Of a DNA stretch of 64,000 nucleotides, positions 45,400-57,344 are shown piece by piece. The translations under genes were made by a program, and so were the position numbers. The DNA is from Bactrocera neohumeralis (taxonomy: Eukaryota; Arthropoda; Insecta; Diptera; Tephritidae): positions 124,001 through 188,000 of the forward strand of contig NW_026089625.1 of NCBI RefSeq assembly GCF_024586455.1, written 5' to 3'. Position 1 is the stretch's first letter. Every line of letters begins with the position of its first letter. A model generated the notes under the pieces. It was not told where the DNA came from. It ran no database searches and saw only the letters and a program-made list of their open reading frames with translations.

Positions 45400-46684
45400 T
45401 CGGGTGATTTTTTTGAGGTTAGGATTTTCATGCATTAGTATTTGACAGATCACGTGGGATTTCAGACATGGTGTCAAAGAGAAAGATGCTCAGTATGCTT
45501 TGACATTTCATCATGAATAGACTTACTAACGAGCAACGCTTGCAAATCATTGAATTTTATTACCAAAATCAGTGTTCGGTTCGAAATGTGTTTCGCGCTT
45601 TACGTCCGATTTATGGTCTACATAATCGACCAAGTGAGCAAACAATTAATGCGATTGTGACCAAGTTTCGCACTCAGTTTACTTTATTGGACATTAAACC
45701 AACCACACGAATGCGTACAGTGCGTACAGAAGAGAATATTGCGTCTGTTTCTGAGAGTGTGGCTGAAGACCGTTCGCAGCAATTGGGTTTGTGTTATTCG
45801 ACCACATGGAAGATTTTACGCAAAGATCTTGGTGTAAAACCGTATAAAATACAGCTCGTGCAAGAACTGAAGCCGAACGATCTGCCACAACGTCGAATTT
45901 TCAGTGAATGGGCCCTAGAAAAGTTGGCAGAAAATCCGCTTTTTTATCGACAAATTTTGTTCAGCGATGAGGCTCATTTCTGGTTGAATGGCTACGTAAA
46001 TAAGCAAAATTGCCGCATTTGGGGTGAAGAGCAACCAGAAGCCGTTCAAGAACCGCCCATGCATCCCGAAAAATGCACTGTTTGGTGTGGTTTGTACGCT
46101 GGTGGAATCATTGGACCGTATTTTTTCAAAGATGCTGTTGGACGCAACGTTACGGTGAATGGCGATCGCTATCGTTCGATGCTAACAAACTTTTTGTTGC
46201 CAAAAATGGAAGAACTGAACTTGGTTGACATGTGGTTTCAACAAGATGGCGCTACATGCCACACAGCTCGCGATTCTATGGCCATTTTGAGGGAAAACTT
46301 CGGAGAACAATTCATCTCAAGAAATGGACCCGTAAGTTGGCCACCAAGATCATGCGATTTAACGCCTTTAGACTATTTTTTGTGAGGCTACGTCAAGTCT
46401 AAAGTCTACAGAAATAAGCCAGCAACTATTCCAGCTTTGGAAGACAACATTTCCGAAGAAATTCGGGCTATTCCGGCCGAAATGCTCGAAAAAGTTGCCC
46501 AAAATTGGACTTTCCGAATGGACCACCTAAGACGCAGCCGCGGTCAACATTTAAATGAAATTATCTTCAAAAAGTAAATGTCATGAACCAATCTAACGTT
46601 TCAAATAAAGAACCGATGAGATTTTGCAAATTTTATGCGTTTTTTTTTTAAAAAAAGTTATCAAGCTCTTAAAAAATCACCCGA
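45400..46684 (+). mobile_element. Near-intact DD36D-type Tc1/mariner transposon, 1285 bp
   Basis: Ends are inverted repeats: TCGGGTGATTTTTT at 45400 and AAAAAATCACCCGA ending at 46684, with TA duplicated directly outside each end (45398-45399 and 46685-46686). The interior holds one transposase frame from 45513 to 46577 with a single internal stop. The combination of clean ends, target duplication and an almost complete frame marks this as the youngest cut-and-paste element in the window. Confidence 0.92.
45513..46577 (+). pseudogene. Tc1/mariner transposase, one nonsense codon at 46383-46385
   Basis: Residues 1-60 form the N-terminal helix-turn-helix region found with a DUF4817-like domain in this insect lineage (MNRLTNEQRLQIIEFYYQNQ onward). 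A second DNA-binding stretch covers residues about 88-115 (SQQLGLCYSTTWKILRKDLG). The catalytic triad is visible as Asp152 (SDEAHFW), Asp245 (QQDGATCHT) and Asp282 (CDLTPLDYF), with 36 residues between the last two. A TGA at 46383-46385 stops the frame at residue 290. The same frame then continues GYVKSKVYRNKP for 63 more codons to TAA at 46575-46577, so the stop replaces what is normally Trp in this position (family knowledge; TGG to TGA needs one change). The link before SQQLGL looks a few residues short. It cuts and re-joins transposon ends; this copy as read should be inactive. Confidence 0.9.
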
Positions 46685-46779
46685 TACTTTAATTTGTCCG
46701 AAATTAATTTAGAGAAAGCGAAAATTCAACATACCCTACTAAAGGCAATCCACATTTAGGACACACCATGTGTAAATGT

Positions 46780-47187
46780 AAAAAAATATTCCTCGCTATG
46801 TTATATCTTAAACTTTAAGTTGAAATCTCAAACAGTTTTTGAGTTAAAGTCTTCTAAGATGTAGCCGCTCAGTTCAAACAGCTCAATCAGGTTTTCTTCA
46901 AACGCGTTTTGCTCGAAATAGCATTTTTCGTATTAGCTTGAGTGATAACTCGGAGACGAAGACGCCTTATTATTAAATTGGGTTTCATATTTTGTAAATG
47001 GATCTCCGTACAATAACTTACCAGTTGTTAATAGAATTTTTGCAGACTAAAACGACCAAAATTTTGGCTAAAAATCAACTTAAAGGCGTGTTCTATTCTA
47101 GAAAAAAAAAATAAATTTTTTGTTCATGATTACATAACTTAGAGTTCAAAAATAGCACCCTGAAAAGATTTTGCAAAATTAAATTTT
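46780..47187. repeat. Dispersed repeat family C, copy 2, left part
   Basis: Carries GTCTTCTAAGATGTAGCCGC (shared with about 50.74 kb as CCTTCTAAAATGTAGCCGC) and CTTCAAACGCGTTTTGCTCG (compare about 23.36 kb). It is interrupted at 47188 by the 820-bp inverted-repeat element and probably continues from 48008. Confidence 0.5.
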
Positions 47188-48007
47188 GGCTGTTCACGGT
47201 AAGGTGGTTGTCGGGTTATGTGATTATTAGATTAAAAATAGCCTATATGCTCCGTGAACATCCTATATATGGTTATTTGCTTATTTTTACACAAACAGCT
47301 GTTCACTGTTTACAATTTTAGTTCAATGAAATTCATACTTATAAAATGCCTAAACAAAGTTTAAAAAGCAAAATAATCGAATTTAAAATAAGTTCTGCTA
47401 TTCAGGAAATGGACTTTTTTGAAGGTGTGTGTTTATTAAATAATCCGAATTTTAAGGGTTCAAAAAATGTGCAGACATCTTGCGCCCTGAACAGTGTCAC
47501 AATGCAATGGATGAAGTATTAGAAGAACTGCTGAGGATATAACTTTAATCATCTGTAGTAGACGGGGAGATGAACTCCATGTTCCGAAATCTATTCATTG
47601 GCGAGAAAATGTTCTGTTGCTTTGACGATGGAGATTTTTACAAATGCTGGGCGTCAGCAAATGCCAATTCGCTCATCTCCTATTTTTTGATGCTTTGTGA
47701 TTCCTTTTGATGCTTTTTATTTCGGTTTTAATTTGCTGATTGTAAACAAAAAACAGTTGTTAATAGCAGATTTTCCAATAAGAAAATCTAAATGGAAATG
47801 CCATTCGCTTAGTTTTATTTATTTTTTGTGCTGCTATTTAGTAAAATTCCAACGACTTTCTAATACTGGAAATAAGCAAACAACCACATAATCTGTAAAC
47901 AAAGGCCTGGGTTGGTCAAAGTTGGTTATTTTGTCATACCGCATTTTGTTGTTGTTTACTTAATCACATAACCACATAACCCGATAACCACCTTATCGTG
48001 AACAGCC
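47188..48007. mobile_element. 820-bp inverted-repeat element, probably non-autonomous
   Basis: Left end GGCTGTTCACGGTAAGGTGG and, reversed, right end GGCTGTTCACGATAAGGTGG. The repeats match over about 35 bases to GGGTTATGTG, where the right end carries an extra GTTATGTG unit. Flanks TAAATTTT and TAATTATT agree in 6 of 8 bases, a possible decayed 8-bp target duplication. Inside, a fragment beginning ATGCCTAAACAAAG near 47346 opens a short frame (MPKQSLKSKIIEF) that soon ends, and no catalytic motif is visible. Class uncertain (hAT, Merlin or PIF/Harbinger are all possible). Confidence 0.7.
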
Positions 48008-48186
48008 TAATTATTTTCGAAGTTATAGACGTTTGAGTGTCGTGACAGCTGGATCGCCTTGAGCTGTGGACGAAGCTTAAAAGGTGTATTCTCGAAACTA
48101 ATTTTTTTGATGTGGTCACCACATCATTTCATCATTTTATGAAAAAATATTTGCAGCTTCTTGAGATAGCGACATTTGAACTTTTG
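48008..48186. repeat. Dispersed repeat family C, copy 2, right part
   Basis: Contains TTCATCATTTTATGAAAAAA and GCAGCTTCTTGAGATAGCGA followed by CATTTGAA, matching 23.25-23.30 kb. It runs directly into the antisense mariner fragment. Confidence 0.5.
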
Positions 48187-48490
48187 ATGTCTTCAATTGA
48201 GTCGAAGCGTGTTCTCCGAAGTGGATATTTCAGTGTGGAGAAAGGTAGAAGTCTCAGGGGGCCATATCAGGTGAATACGGTGCTCGATCAATGATATTTA
48301 TTGAGTGTTTGGCCAAATCTACATACAAATACGTTGATTTAAATTTTTAAATTCGACAAACACTACTAAGGTCGACTGACATAAACAGGTGCTGTAAACA
48401 CACTGGTTGACAGATCGCGCTAATTTTTGGCATCATAATTAAGGACAGTTGTACCAAGCCAGGAATAAAAATTTACCTGTCTTCCATATA
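48150..48490 (-). pseudogene. Mariner fragment with 5-prime leader fused to C-terminus (antisense)
   Basis: On the minus strand, TTGGTACAACTGTCCTTAAT near 48460, a GCGCGATCTGTCAACCAG block and CCTTAGTAGTGTTTGTCG match the leader of the mariner at 60.6 kb. After a deletion of nearly the whole transposase, the sequence reads as a mariner C-terminal portion near 48280-48190. This contains a GIDRAPYSPDMA-like stretch in shifted frames, then LKYPLRRTRFDSIEDIKSSN. A 1.0-kb transposase is reduced to about 340 bases. Confidence 0.72.
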
Positions 48491-50699
48491 AGCGGGACAT
48501 GAGAGGGGGAAATGAAGAATACCCGATACTTTCTTAAAAGGGTGTGTTTTATTTTTCAGATGAGCACAAAGATAAAAATCATGGCGTTGAGACACGGATT
48601 TTTCAGCCTCTTCTTCAAGAACGCATAACTTTGTGCACTATTCAAACACACAAATGAAATATAAAGTAAATATTAAATGCTTTTTTATCAATTGACAAAA
48701 CCACTCGAAAATCGGGCGTCTAATCGAGAATTTTTTTACGTTCAGCCACGAAGAAGGCTCAGGATTACTGCAGCAGAGAAAGGCTTATTTAGAGCCATTG
48801 AAGACCGCATGTTACTCGAAAAAAATTTTTTTTTATTCGAAATCTTTACTGTGCACTTTTAAAATATGTATAAATACTGCTTTAAAAACCAATTAATATA
48901 TATTAAATTTTTTGAATCCCCACAAATCGCCTTTTTAAGCTGTCACACTAGATCTCCCATTTCACATAATTTTTCACTAACTCCTATTATTGACTTTTTG
49001 GTTTGGCATTGTCACCTCTTCAAATAAATTAAAGAGAAAATGATGCACCTCCACCTTCATTGTGGATTGTTTTTACCCATGGCTTCTAATTCTCGCCAAT
49101 TTTACCAAATTAGTCAACCTGAAGCTGCGCCAACATGATGACCTTGTGCCTTCAATTTGCAACTCCTGCAGCGGCGGCCACTTGCCGTGCGCTACGAAGC
49201 CAATTTGGCAAAGGAAATATTACGTGTAACTAATTAGCAATTGCGTTTAAGCAGTGCTGCCAGTTTGCATTAATTAACATTAATGAATTAATGACTTTTA
49301 AATTTGTAGTTAAATTATTTAAACGATGTGGATTTCCTCCTTTGCTGCGTGCGGAAATGCCGGCGCGTGTCCTACCATCGGATTAGACAACAGTTTTGCG
49401 ATGCAGCTCAAGGTCTATTTTATTTGTGTTTTAGCAACCTACTAATTGTACGAAAAATGTGCACCTTTTGTCGGTATTGTATTTGTGTTTTTTGTCTCGT
49501 TTAATTAAAATCTTTGTTTTATTGCATTCGGAGATAGCTACGCCGCCGTTGTGACTCTAAAATGCAACCTGGAAACCTTGCATTTGACGCAAGCAGTTTC
49601 ACACACTTAGCTGGTTGTACAACAAAGGAAATTAATTAAATTTCGCAAAACAGCAAAGAGCAGCGAGCAGCAGAAGATGAAGTGTGAGCTCGGGGCATAG
49701 GCAAAGCTCTTTATTAGAATGGAGTTGCCGGTTCGCGCACTTTTTAGCGACTTCGACTGTGATACAATTTCGATTTGACGACCAGTTTGGTTAGGCCGTT
49801 TGGGCTTTCAAGTGAGTGTAATGAGAATGAATTTCTGTAAATGCGTAAAAGCCGCTGTTAATTTATGCGCTGTCACTTAAATTGTTATAAAGTGAGCGCT
49901 AGCTACTAAGCCAGCATCAAGCGCTGCGCGTGTGCCACACACCCGGGCATTGAAACGCTAATTTAACTAGTGCCGGAACCACGCAACCGTTAACTACACA
50001 CTGCACCGACACATTCGCCTTTTAATGGCCAAGAGCAATCGCCGACAACGAGCTTGTGTGTGTGCAGACGCGCTCAGACTCGCCCGCCCTTCAATACATC
50101 CACATTTGGCTACATTGCGTGGCAACGGAGAGGGAAGCCAGGAGTTGGAATAACAAGAAACTCATTACAAACGCGTTGCCGTTACGCAATTAAAACTTTC
50201 ATTAAAATAATTAAAATTGAAACAACATACTAAAATGTACGCCCGCTTACATACGGACATGTATGGCAAGTGCACATGCAAAATCCGTTGGAAAGTGCGC
50301 TATGTGTGCTGCCAAGTGAATAAGTGATTGCAGCAAAGTTGCAAATAAACACGAAAATCGCTGTTTATAACCGAATGAAACAAAAGTAGAATTACAGTTG
50401 AATAAAATATTGTTAACAGGAATAATCAAGTATTTACAACCAACGACGCAGAGCACAATAAAACTCGTAATCACGTTACTTGATGTACCGTTGCTCCCGT
50501 GAGGCGCAGCTGCACTCTGCGGCGTGCATGTGGCCACAGCACATAACGCTGATCATATTGTCGCTAAGTTTATGGTTCTAGGTATATATATATATGTATA
50601 TATATGTATACATATATAGATACTTATGTGCATCGCTGGCAGTTAATAACCTACCAATTACGAAGGAAGAGGGATTATTGAGTTTTAATAATATAAAAA
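48491..50699. other. Gene-free stretch; GC-richer segment 49.0-50.5 kb
   Basis: No protein recognised. The stretch 49.05-50.55 kb is less AT-rich and has few repeats, which sets it apart from its surroundings. One short antisense frame (50247-50537) has no domain. It could be conserved regulatory DNA or an untranslated exon. An extended TATATA/TATGTATA run lies at 50581-50620. Confidence 0.3.
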
Positions 50700-50960
50700 T
50701 AGTTTAGATATTTCAAATAGTTTTTGCGTTATGTCCTTCTAAAATGTAGCCGCTTAGTTCATTCAGTCCATGAGTTAATATTTCAAAGAGTTTTTCACAA
50801 AACTTAAAGAAAAATTACTCGATCCCGAATTTTCAAAATTCTTCCTGGATGTTTCGTATATCGTCCTCCATACAAGGACCTACCAATTTTTTGATCTGAT
50901 CAAAAATTTTATTTTCCGTGTCAAAAACGTACATATTATTATATACTTATTTCATACATA
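50700..50960. repeat. Dispersed repeat family C, copy 3 (partial)
   Basis: Shares CCTTCTAAAATGTAGCCGCT followed by TAGTTCA and a TTTTTCACAAAACTT segment with the copy at about 46.85 kb. Ends are unclear. Confidence 0.45.
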
Positions 50961-51242
50961 ATATATAAAATATTTCTTTTTCATACCAAATGGGCAGAAT
51001 TCAGTTTTCATTACATATGTACTTACTTGCAGTCACAGACAAAAAATTACATGCATTTGCATAAAATTAGGCAAATAAAATTTTCTTGTACGTTCCGTAA
51101 TTAGTCTTTCTATATTTTTGATTATTTATTAAATGCCAAAGATTACTTTCAAAATGCATGAAATTGAAATTATGCCAAATACTTGTAGATTAACATTTTC
51201 AAATAATTAAAAAACACCTAAAATGTATGTTAAACCAAATTA

Positions 51243-51620
51243 AAAACAAGAAATATGTGAACTTCGGCTGAACTGAAACTACAATACCCTTCTTATAATA
51301 TGCCAAATTTCGTGGAGATATCTTGGCAAGTGAAAAAGTTTTCCATACAAGAAGTTGATAGGTGTTTGAATGGCAGGTACAGCTTCTTGGGGAAAAAAGC
51401 ACGTGCACAAAATTTTTGATAGATATATCACAAATTAAGAAACTAATTCGGTTATATACAGATTGACAGACAGACGGGCAGACAGATGAAAATAGCAAAA
51501 TTAACTCAACTCGTCACGGGATACTTTATAAATGGTAAGTACTTTAATTTGTCCGAAATTTCCGTACGAGTGTTACAAATTTGGTGGGAATCTTAATATA
51601 CTCTGTTCATGGTATATAAA
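51243..51620 (-). repeat. Dispersed repeat family A, copy 7 (antisense)
   Basis: Starts with ACAAGAAATATGTGAACTTC followed by GGCTGAACTGAAAC (hairpin end), contains TTTCGTGGAGATATCTTGG and TTTTCCATACAAGAAGTTGA, and ends ACTCTGTTCATGGTATATAA, the inverse of the TATACCCTGAACAGG start. Confidence 0.75.
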
Positions 51621-53479
51621 TAATAATATAATAATATAAATTAAATATTGTGAAAGAAAATGTCTACAAACATACAAACACGACTGTCGAAAAAACACTA
51701 CTTTCCCAACACAATAAGATAGCTTTCGACATTTGTACATGGATATTTACAACATACGTATGTCTGTATACATAATATATATTTTGGAAAAACATATTTG
51801 CATTGAACAATCAAAATATTGCCGTATAAGTGTCCGTACATGACGACTAATCGTAGATTTGCTCCTAATAAGCTACTTCAGTCAAAGTATGCCAGCAACT
51901 TCAGATTGATTTTTACAAATCGATCTGGTGTTTAAGGACTACCAAGCAGGAAATGGAGAAAGGACGTACTGAAAACTGAACTTCTTATTGACTACATTAC
52001 AGGTATCAGAGTTATGGAAACATGTGGTTTCGACCCTCCTACCAAACATTTTTGGGATAAAAGTGGGTCATGGGAGTGTCTTAAGCCGTAGCGCTTTAAG
52101 TCCATTTCTTTTCTTATATATACGACCACACATTGAATTCCCTCAAATTGTTTACAACAACCCATACTTCGCATGGGATAAGTGCACTTTTATGACCGCA
52201 TAAGTAGCCAATCCAAGGTATGTGCTTGTATGTTCACTCACAGTACACACATGGCTATACTTAAGGAATTCCTTTCTTAAGCACGCTCCTTCAATTTCGC
52301 TTTTATTGCAACGCTGTTGTGTGTCGAGACTGTTGTTGACATCTCTGGGTATTTTTGTGTGTTTATATTGCGAGTTATTTTCGGACAAAACAGCTCGTTT
52401 GGTGAGTGGCCGGTCAGTCTGATTAAAGGGGATTCGGGCAGGTTGGCAACAAAGAGTCAATAAAAAAATGTGAAATATAATCATTTACCTCGGACAAAAG
52501 GTGATGAGAAGAAATGTAAGAAATGCCAGTAAACCTTAAAAGTACCTATTTTAAGGAAGTCAAAATATATATGGAAACACGACAGCTCAAGGTTAAAACT
52601 GCCTTTATCAAAAATCGCTGTAACAATATGTTGAGTGTCATCCTAGGGGAAGAGGTAAAGCAGTGGGCATAATTGCCGGAAAACAGTTTCGTTAATTAAA
52701 AACATGACATAGTTAACTTGCATGCAAATTCAGATATAAAATAGTAACTTTAGTGCAAAAGAACATACAAAAGTGTGCTTTTACGGTACGTTCGAGAAGA
52801 AAGCAGTCGGCTTTTTCGAATAAAATATTTTAAAAATGAGGCAAAGCTTGATTTTGGGCCAATTTAGACATAAAAACCAATTGCAAATATTAATTGCGGA
52901 AATAGTCAATTATGTGCTTTAGTCGCAAAAACATATTTTAGAAATGAGTTCCATATACATGAAGCGTTTTGAAGTAGTCTTTCCTCGTTCCCATTCAAAA
53001 GATCCCAAGATGACTTAGAGCCTTTTCGCACATGAGTTAATTGATCAATTAAACACTAATTTAGATCGATTTACCATACAAAATAAAAATCTTATTTTAC
53101 TACATTAATTCTCAATCGAATTCGACGTGACACTGGAAAGCAACTGTATTAGCTCTATCGGTTGTTGTCAAGTTTAATAACTTGATATGATACAAAATGA
53201 AGAACCTGAGTAAATATAACAGCTGATCGCTAAACAAGTAGCCAGACATGGCAAAGGCAAAAACTGGTTTATCAATTATAATGTTTATGTATTAAATTAA
53301 TTTGGCTGCGCTGGCAAACACTTAAAAAAGTGGAAGGCGTTTGTTCAACCAATCAATTGGAATCAACACTTTTTGGGGCTATATATTCGTGGCATTTGAT
53401 GAATTGGGTTACAATTTTCGAAGCTATATATTGGTTGATGAATACAATTAAGCGTGCTTGATACACTAAAATTGGTAAG
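51621..53479. other. Gene-free stretch
   Basis: No recognisable protein or repeat end. Frames at 51988, 52152 and 52222 overlap each other on both strands and show no domain. Confidence 0.3.
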
Positions 53480-53865
53480 CTACTCCAGCGATCAGTGAAA
53501 CATCCAAGGAAAGTCCAGGTTTAGATTTGCTTTGAAAAAACAAGGATTTAATAAAGTAATAATTTTCACGAAAAATCTTGAAGGGAACAACGGCCCAAAA
53601 TATCGGAGCTGCATGTGTAGCAGCTGGAAAGGAGAAAACGAGATAGCTTTATTAAATTGCCTCTCACAGTCGCCTGATGTGAACTCGATCGAAAATATTT
53701 ATCCACTTAGAAGTTGAAACTACGCGGAAGAAAGGTACTATCAATAAACCAATTAAGCGGAATATTAGGGCAGATTGACGGAATTTTGTATAGTTATATG
53801 CTGAAAAATTTGTCGATAGTGTATAGTACATAGTATTAAATTTAGAGAAAATGGTGGTAACTAGA
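53480..53865 (+). pseudogene. Tc1-type transposase remnant (C-terminal half)
   Basis: VKHPRKVQVWICF at about 53499 and EKQGFNKVIIFTKNLEGN are the beginning of the Tc1 catalytic half. NNGPKYRSCMCSSWKGENEI follows after a gap where the second catalytic block is normally QDNDPKHRS; here the Asp is lost. SQSPDVNSIENI near 53668-53702 keeps the Glu of the third catalytic block (SPDLNPIEN-type, DD34E class). Degenerate C-terminal sequence runs to a GGTGGTAACTAGATG tail. Non-functional. A mariner MITE begins 16 bases after it. Confidence 0.78.
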
Positions 53866-53880
53866 TGACTCATTAATATA

Positions 53881-54156
53881 TTGGGTAGTCGAAAGAGTCT
53901 TTACGTATTTCTAATCAAACTTCAACTTATTTTTTTGTTTTTTTTTTATGGACAAAAAAAGTTTTTTATTGACAAAACATAGCGAATAAAAAAATTTGTT
54001 TGTTCATTATTTTCACTAATTTTTGAACAGCTGTAATTTAAAATCCCACCTTTCCAACACTATATGGTATGACAAAATGTGATTGGTAGCCCTGGAGATA
54101 AACGACTGCAACGCCATCTATTGACAAAATACGAAAAGACTTTTTCTACTAATCAA
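53881..54156. mobile_element. Mariner-derived MITE, copy 3 (TA-flanked)
   Basis: Left end TTGGGTAGTCGAAAGAGTCT; right end AAAGACTTTTTCTACTAATCAA, mildly mutated; TA flanks at 53879-53880 and 54157-54158. The 276-bp interior carries TTTTTGAACAGCTGTAATTT, AAAATCCCACCTTTCCAACA, the CTATATGGTATGACA block and TGTGATTGGTAGC. Longest and best-preserved of the three MITEs. Confidence 0.87.
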
Positions 54157-54158
54157 TA

Positions 54159-57100
54159 TTAGAATTATATTATTGTTAAGATTCTTAGTTCTACACATAT
54201 CGAACTATGCAAATTCTTCTCATATGAATAATTTTTATATTATAATGGAAACCTGAAAACCATATGTCAACCACTTCCTACACCTACTCGTACTACATCA
54301 ACATTTATTGAGTTAACCAAAGCAAGAAAAAAGTTAAGTGACGAAACTCACGCTTTCTCCTGTTGAGTGAAAATTTAATATTATAATTTCGCAATTTTCC
54401 AAGTAAATCACTCAGTAACCACATTGAATAGCGATGGTTTTTATATACGCAAAAAGCCATGCAGCATACCGTTCTATACAAATACATGTATATACCTGCG
54501 ATAAAATATTAAATAATGTGGTGTAAAATAGAAGCTAATGACTAGAAATTAATGGCCGAAAACAAACTAGTCCGAAAACACTTGTATAGAACTGCAATTT
54601 CTAGGCTGGAAAAGAACACATGCGAAGTAGACCGAATCGAGACTAGCATATTGCTGACTCAAATCTGACAGTTGATGTGTTGTAAGACGTCGCCTTGATA
54701 TTATAAATTAACTATAGTATTTTTGGAAGAAATAGGCTAACGAGTTGGGCTTGCAACTCAAACCGGTTGTAGTGCAATTTGCAACTAGTTCATCTCACTG
54801 CAGGTTCTCAATGTTGCATTGCGTACTTTCTGACAGCCCCAGTTACGTTAGAGCTTACAATTACTTGATGTCGCCTGTGAAATCTAAAGCCACCGACACA
54901 ATAGCAAAATTGAGCCTTAACACACACGGCACTAGTGTGCGTAGCTGGCAACTTGCTACGCTCGCACGCACACAACAGAAACTTAGGTAAGCGCTTTTCT
55001 ATGGTTGGATCCGCCAGTAGCCGGCATGGCGATTCAGCCTGTACTCTGTTGCATTCTATGTGATTAATGTTTTTGTTGTTAATATTGCTGCATGCTTAAG
55101 TGTGTGCAAAATTTTTCAGCAGCTTTTGTCGTCAGCCGAAGCGCATATACTCGTACAACGCCGTGCCGTTGCTGGTGACAAAGTGCAGTGACGTGTGAAA
55201 TGGCGCCAACACATCGACATACATGCACTTGGGTAATATACGAAGGCTTTCAAATGTTGTTACGCAGCACGAAGTGTAGTCGTCGCACAAAAGAAGTTAT
55301 TCAAGGTTTTCTCCAACTAGTTTCGAGTGCTCTATGGAAATGTGGTTGTGAGAAAAAATTAGTGAAAGTGCTTTTCCACACGGTACTGCAGCCACCTAAT
55401 ACAAATGCGGCGTTGGCGGAGAATCGGAATTCAATTCTCAGTGGTGCTAGCTGTTAAGATTAATTTATATTATATATATCTATAATATGTATAAAAATCT
55501 TGTGTTTTAAAGATATAATTTTTGTAATAAAAAATTTATTAATGAAAAGCACATGAAAAATGTTGACTTAACTTAAGCGGGCTTATGGTGGAAACTACTT
55601 GCTTTGAGGTTGTTGACATGTTATCTTAAGTTCTTCTTAACCAATTAATTTGATAATTAATAAAAATTGAAAGAATGTGAAAAATTTTAATTTCAAGTAT
55701 TTAAAAAAAAAAAACAAAAACAAAGTTAATTAATCTTTCTATAGCGTCCGACTCGGATTTTTTTTTGGAAAATTTTAAATCTTTAAAAAAGAAATCAGAA
55801 AGATCATAAAAGAGCCATTTTAGGATTTCTTTTTTTAATTTTTTATCTTAGCTGCCCAATATTTTGAAGTCTAGACGGCAAATCGGAAATTTCTTAGGAG
55901 GAGATTTTTAAGCCATGGACTTTTGCGCCCCAATATCACAGTTAAGTATGAATAAGTTCTTAAACTAGTACCAGGAGAAACCCTATCGCCCTCTCTTCGT
56001 GTTTTTATTCGTGAGCCTCAAAGCACGTGAGAGAAACAAACTTTTGGCTCAGCGCCACAATATGAAATGATTAGTTGTCATGGCCAACTTTTGATTGATG
56101 CTGAACAGGATCTATATTATATATGTATATGTATACATTACTAAAACCACATTACTATCAAATCAGTCAATCGAGCAAGAGAGTTGAGGTGTGAGCTAAC
56201 CTTGGCAAGACCCAACCACTTGAAAAGCTGTATCGTCGCAGTAAATCCTTAAATTATACACATGTCTAACAAAAATGTGTTAAAGAAGAAAAATAAAGAA
56301 GTGAAAGGACAAAGTGAAGAGTTGAGTTCCTCAATAGCAAAAGTGATGACAACGAGTTAGTTGAAAAAAACGAAGAAACATTGAAGAACAACCCTCTGTG
56401 GGTCCGTCAGTAGAAGGGTAAAAGCAACAAAACTTTTCCAAGAAAACAAAAGCGAAAGCACTTTTACAGTAATATGCAGATAACTGCACACACACATGTA
56501 AACAACATACAAACCTACATACACACCTACATGCTAACTCGTCACTCGCTGCTCTTTGCAGTTATTGTAAAATTGTAGCATAAGTAGTGCTGTTAAGGGC
56601 GTGGAGCGATCATTTGGCGTAGGAAGGAAAAATATCAATTGTGTGCGACCAAGTGTGGCCAAGTGTTGGCAACAAATGTGCTTGTAGGTGTGACGTGCGC
56701 ATTTATAAGTGGGAGTGCAAATAAATAGGGAAGTATTTTACACTTTTCTACTACGGAGTACACTGCTTGGCATTGCTTACTTACAATCGATCTGTCTTGG
56801 AACGCACTACAGGAGCCCAATCATATCCACATACATACCTACATATGTATATCAAACCGTATTTATCAGTAGTCATATGTGCATGTAACTCAACAGAAGG
56901 TTATACCATACATATACACACATACACACACACTCATTTGATACAAAGAAATTTACTCATTGATGCCTGAACATTAGCTAAACATAAATTTCACAGACGA
57001 CTGAGCGTCAATTGAGGCGTTCAATCTAATGCATGTTCACACTCGGTTTGGAGAAAGTAGCAGCAGAGGGCGTTGAAAATGTAAGATGCATATGCTACAG

Positions 57101-57344
57101 AATTTTCAAACCTCTTTACACATGCACACATTCATATGTGCAAACTTACATACATATATCGAGCGATATTGGTGACAATCAATTGCGTGCAAGTGCAGGG
57201 ATATTTAAGTAGTTGGGTCTTGGAACTCTTGGAAATATACGCAGATTTTATGTTTCGAAAAACTTGTGTATAAGTGTTGCATTCATAAGTACATGCTATA
57301 CTTGCTCCAATGTGGTGATTTCGACATACAAGACAAAGAACGTT
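54159..57344. other. Gene-free stretch with a few open frames
   Basis: No domain in the frames at 54745-54990 and 55188-55457, though the DNA around 54.74-55.46 kb is less AT-rich. The first frame runs over CTTAG|GTAAGC at about 54987, which could be a splice donor by chance. A CATACACACA-type microsatellite lies near 56.90-56.94 kb. Confidence 0.3.

Noticed and set aside
48491..50700. Host gene in the GC-richer island
   Set aside because: No open frame of meaningful length with a recognisable domain or paired splice sites was found, so only a regulatory possibility is recorded.
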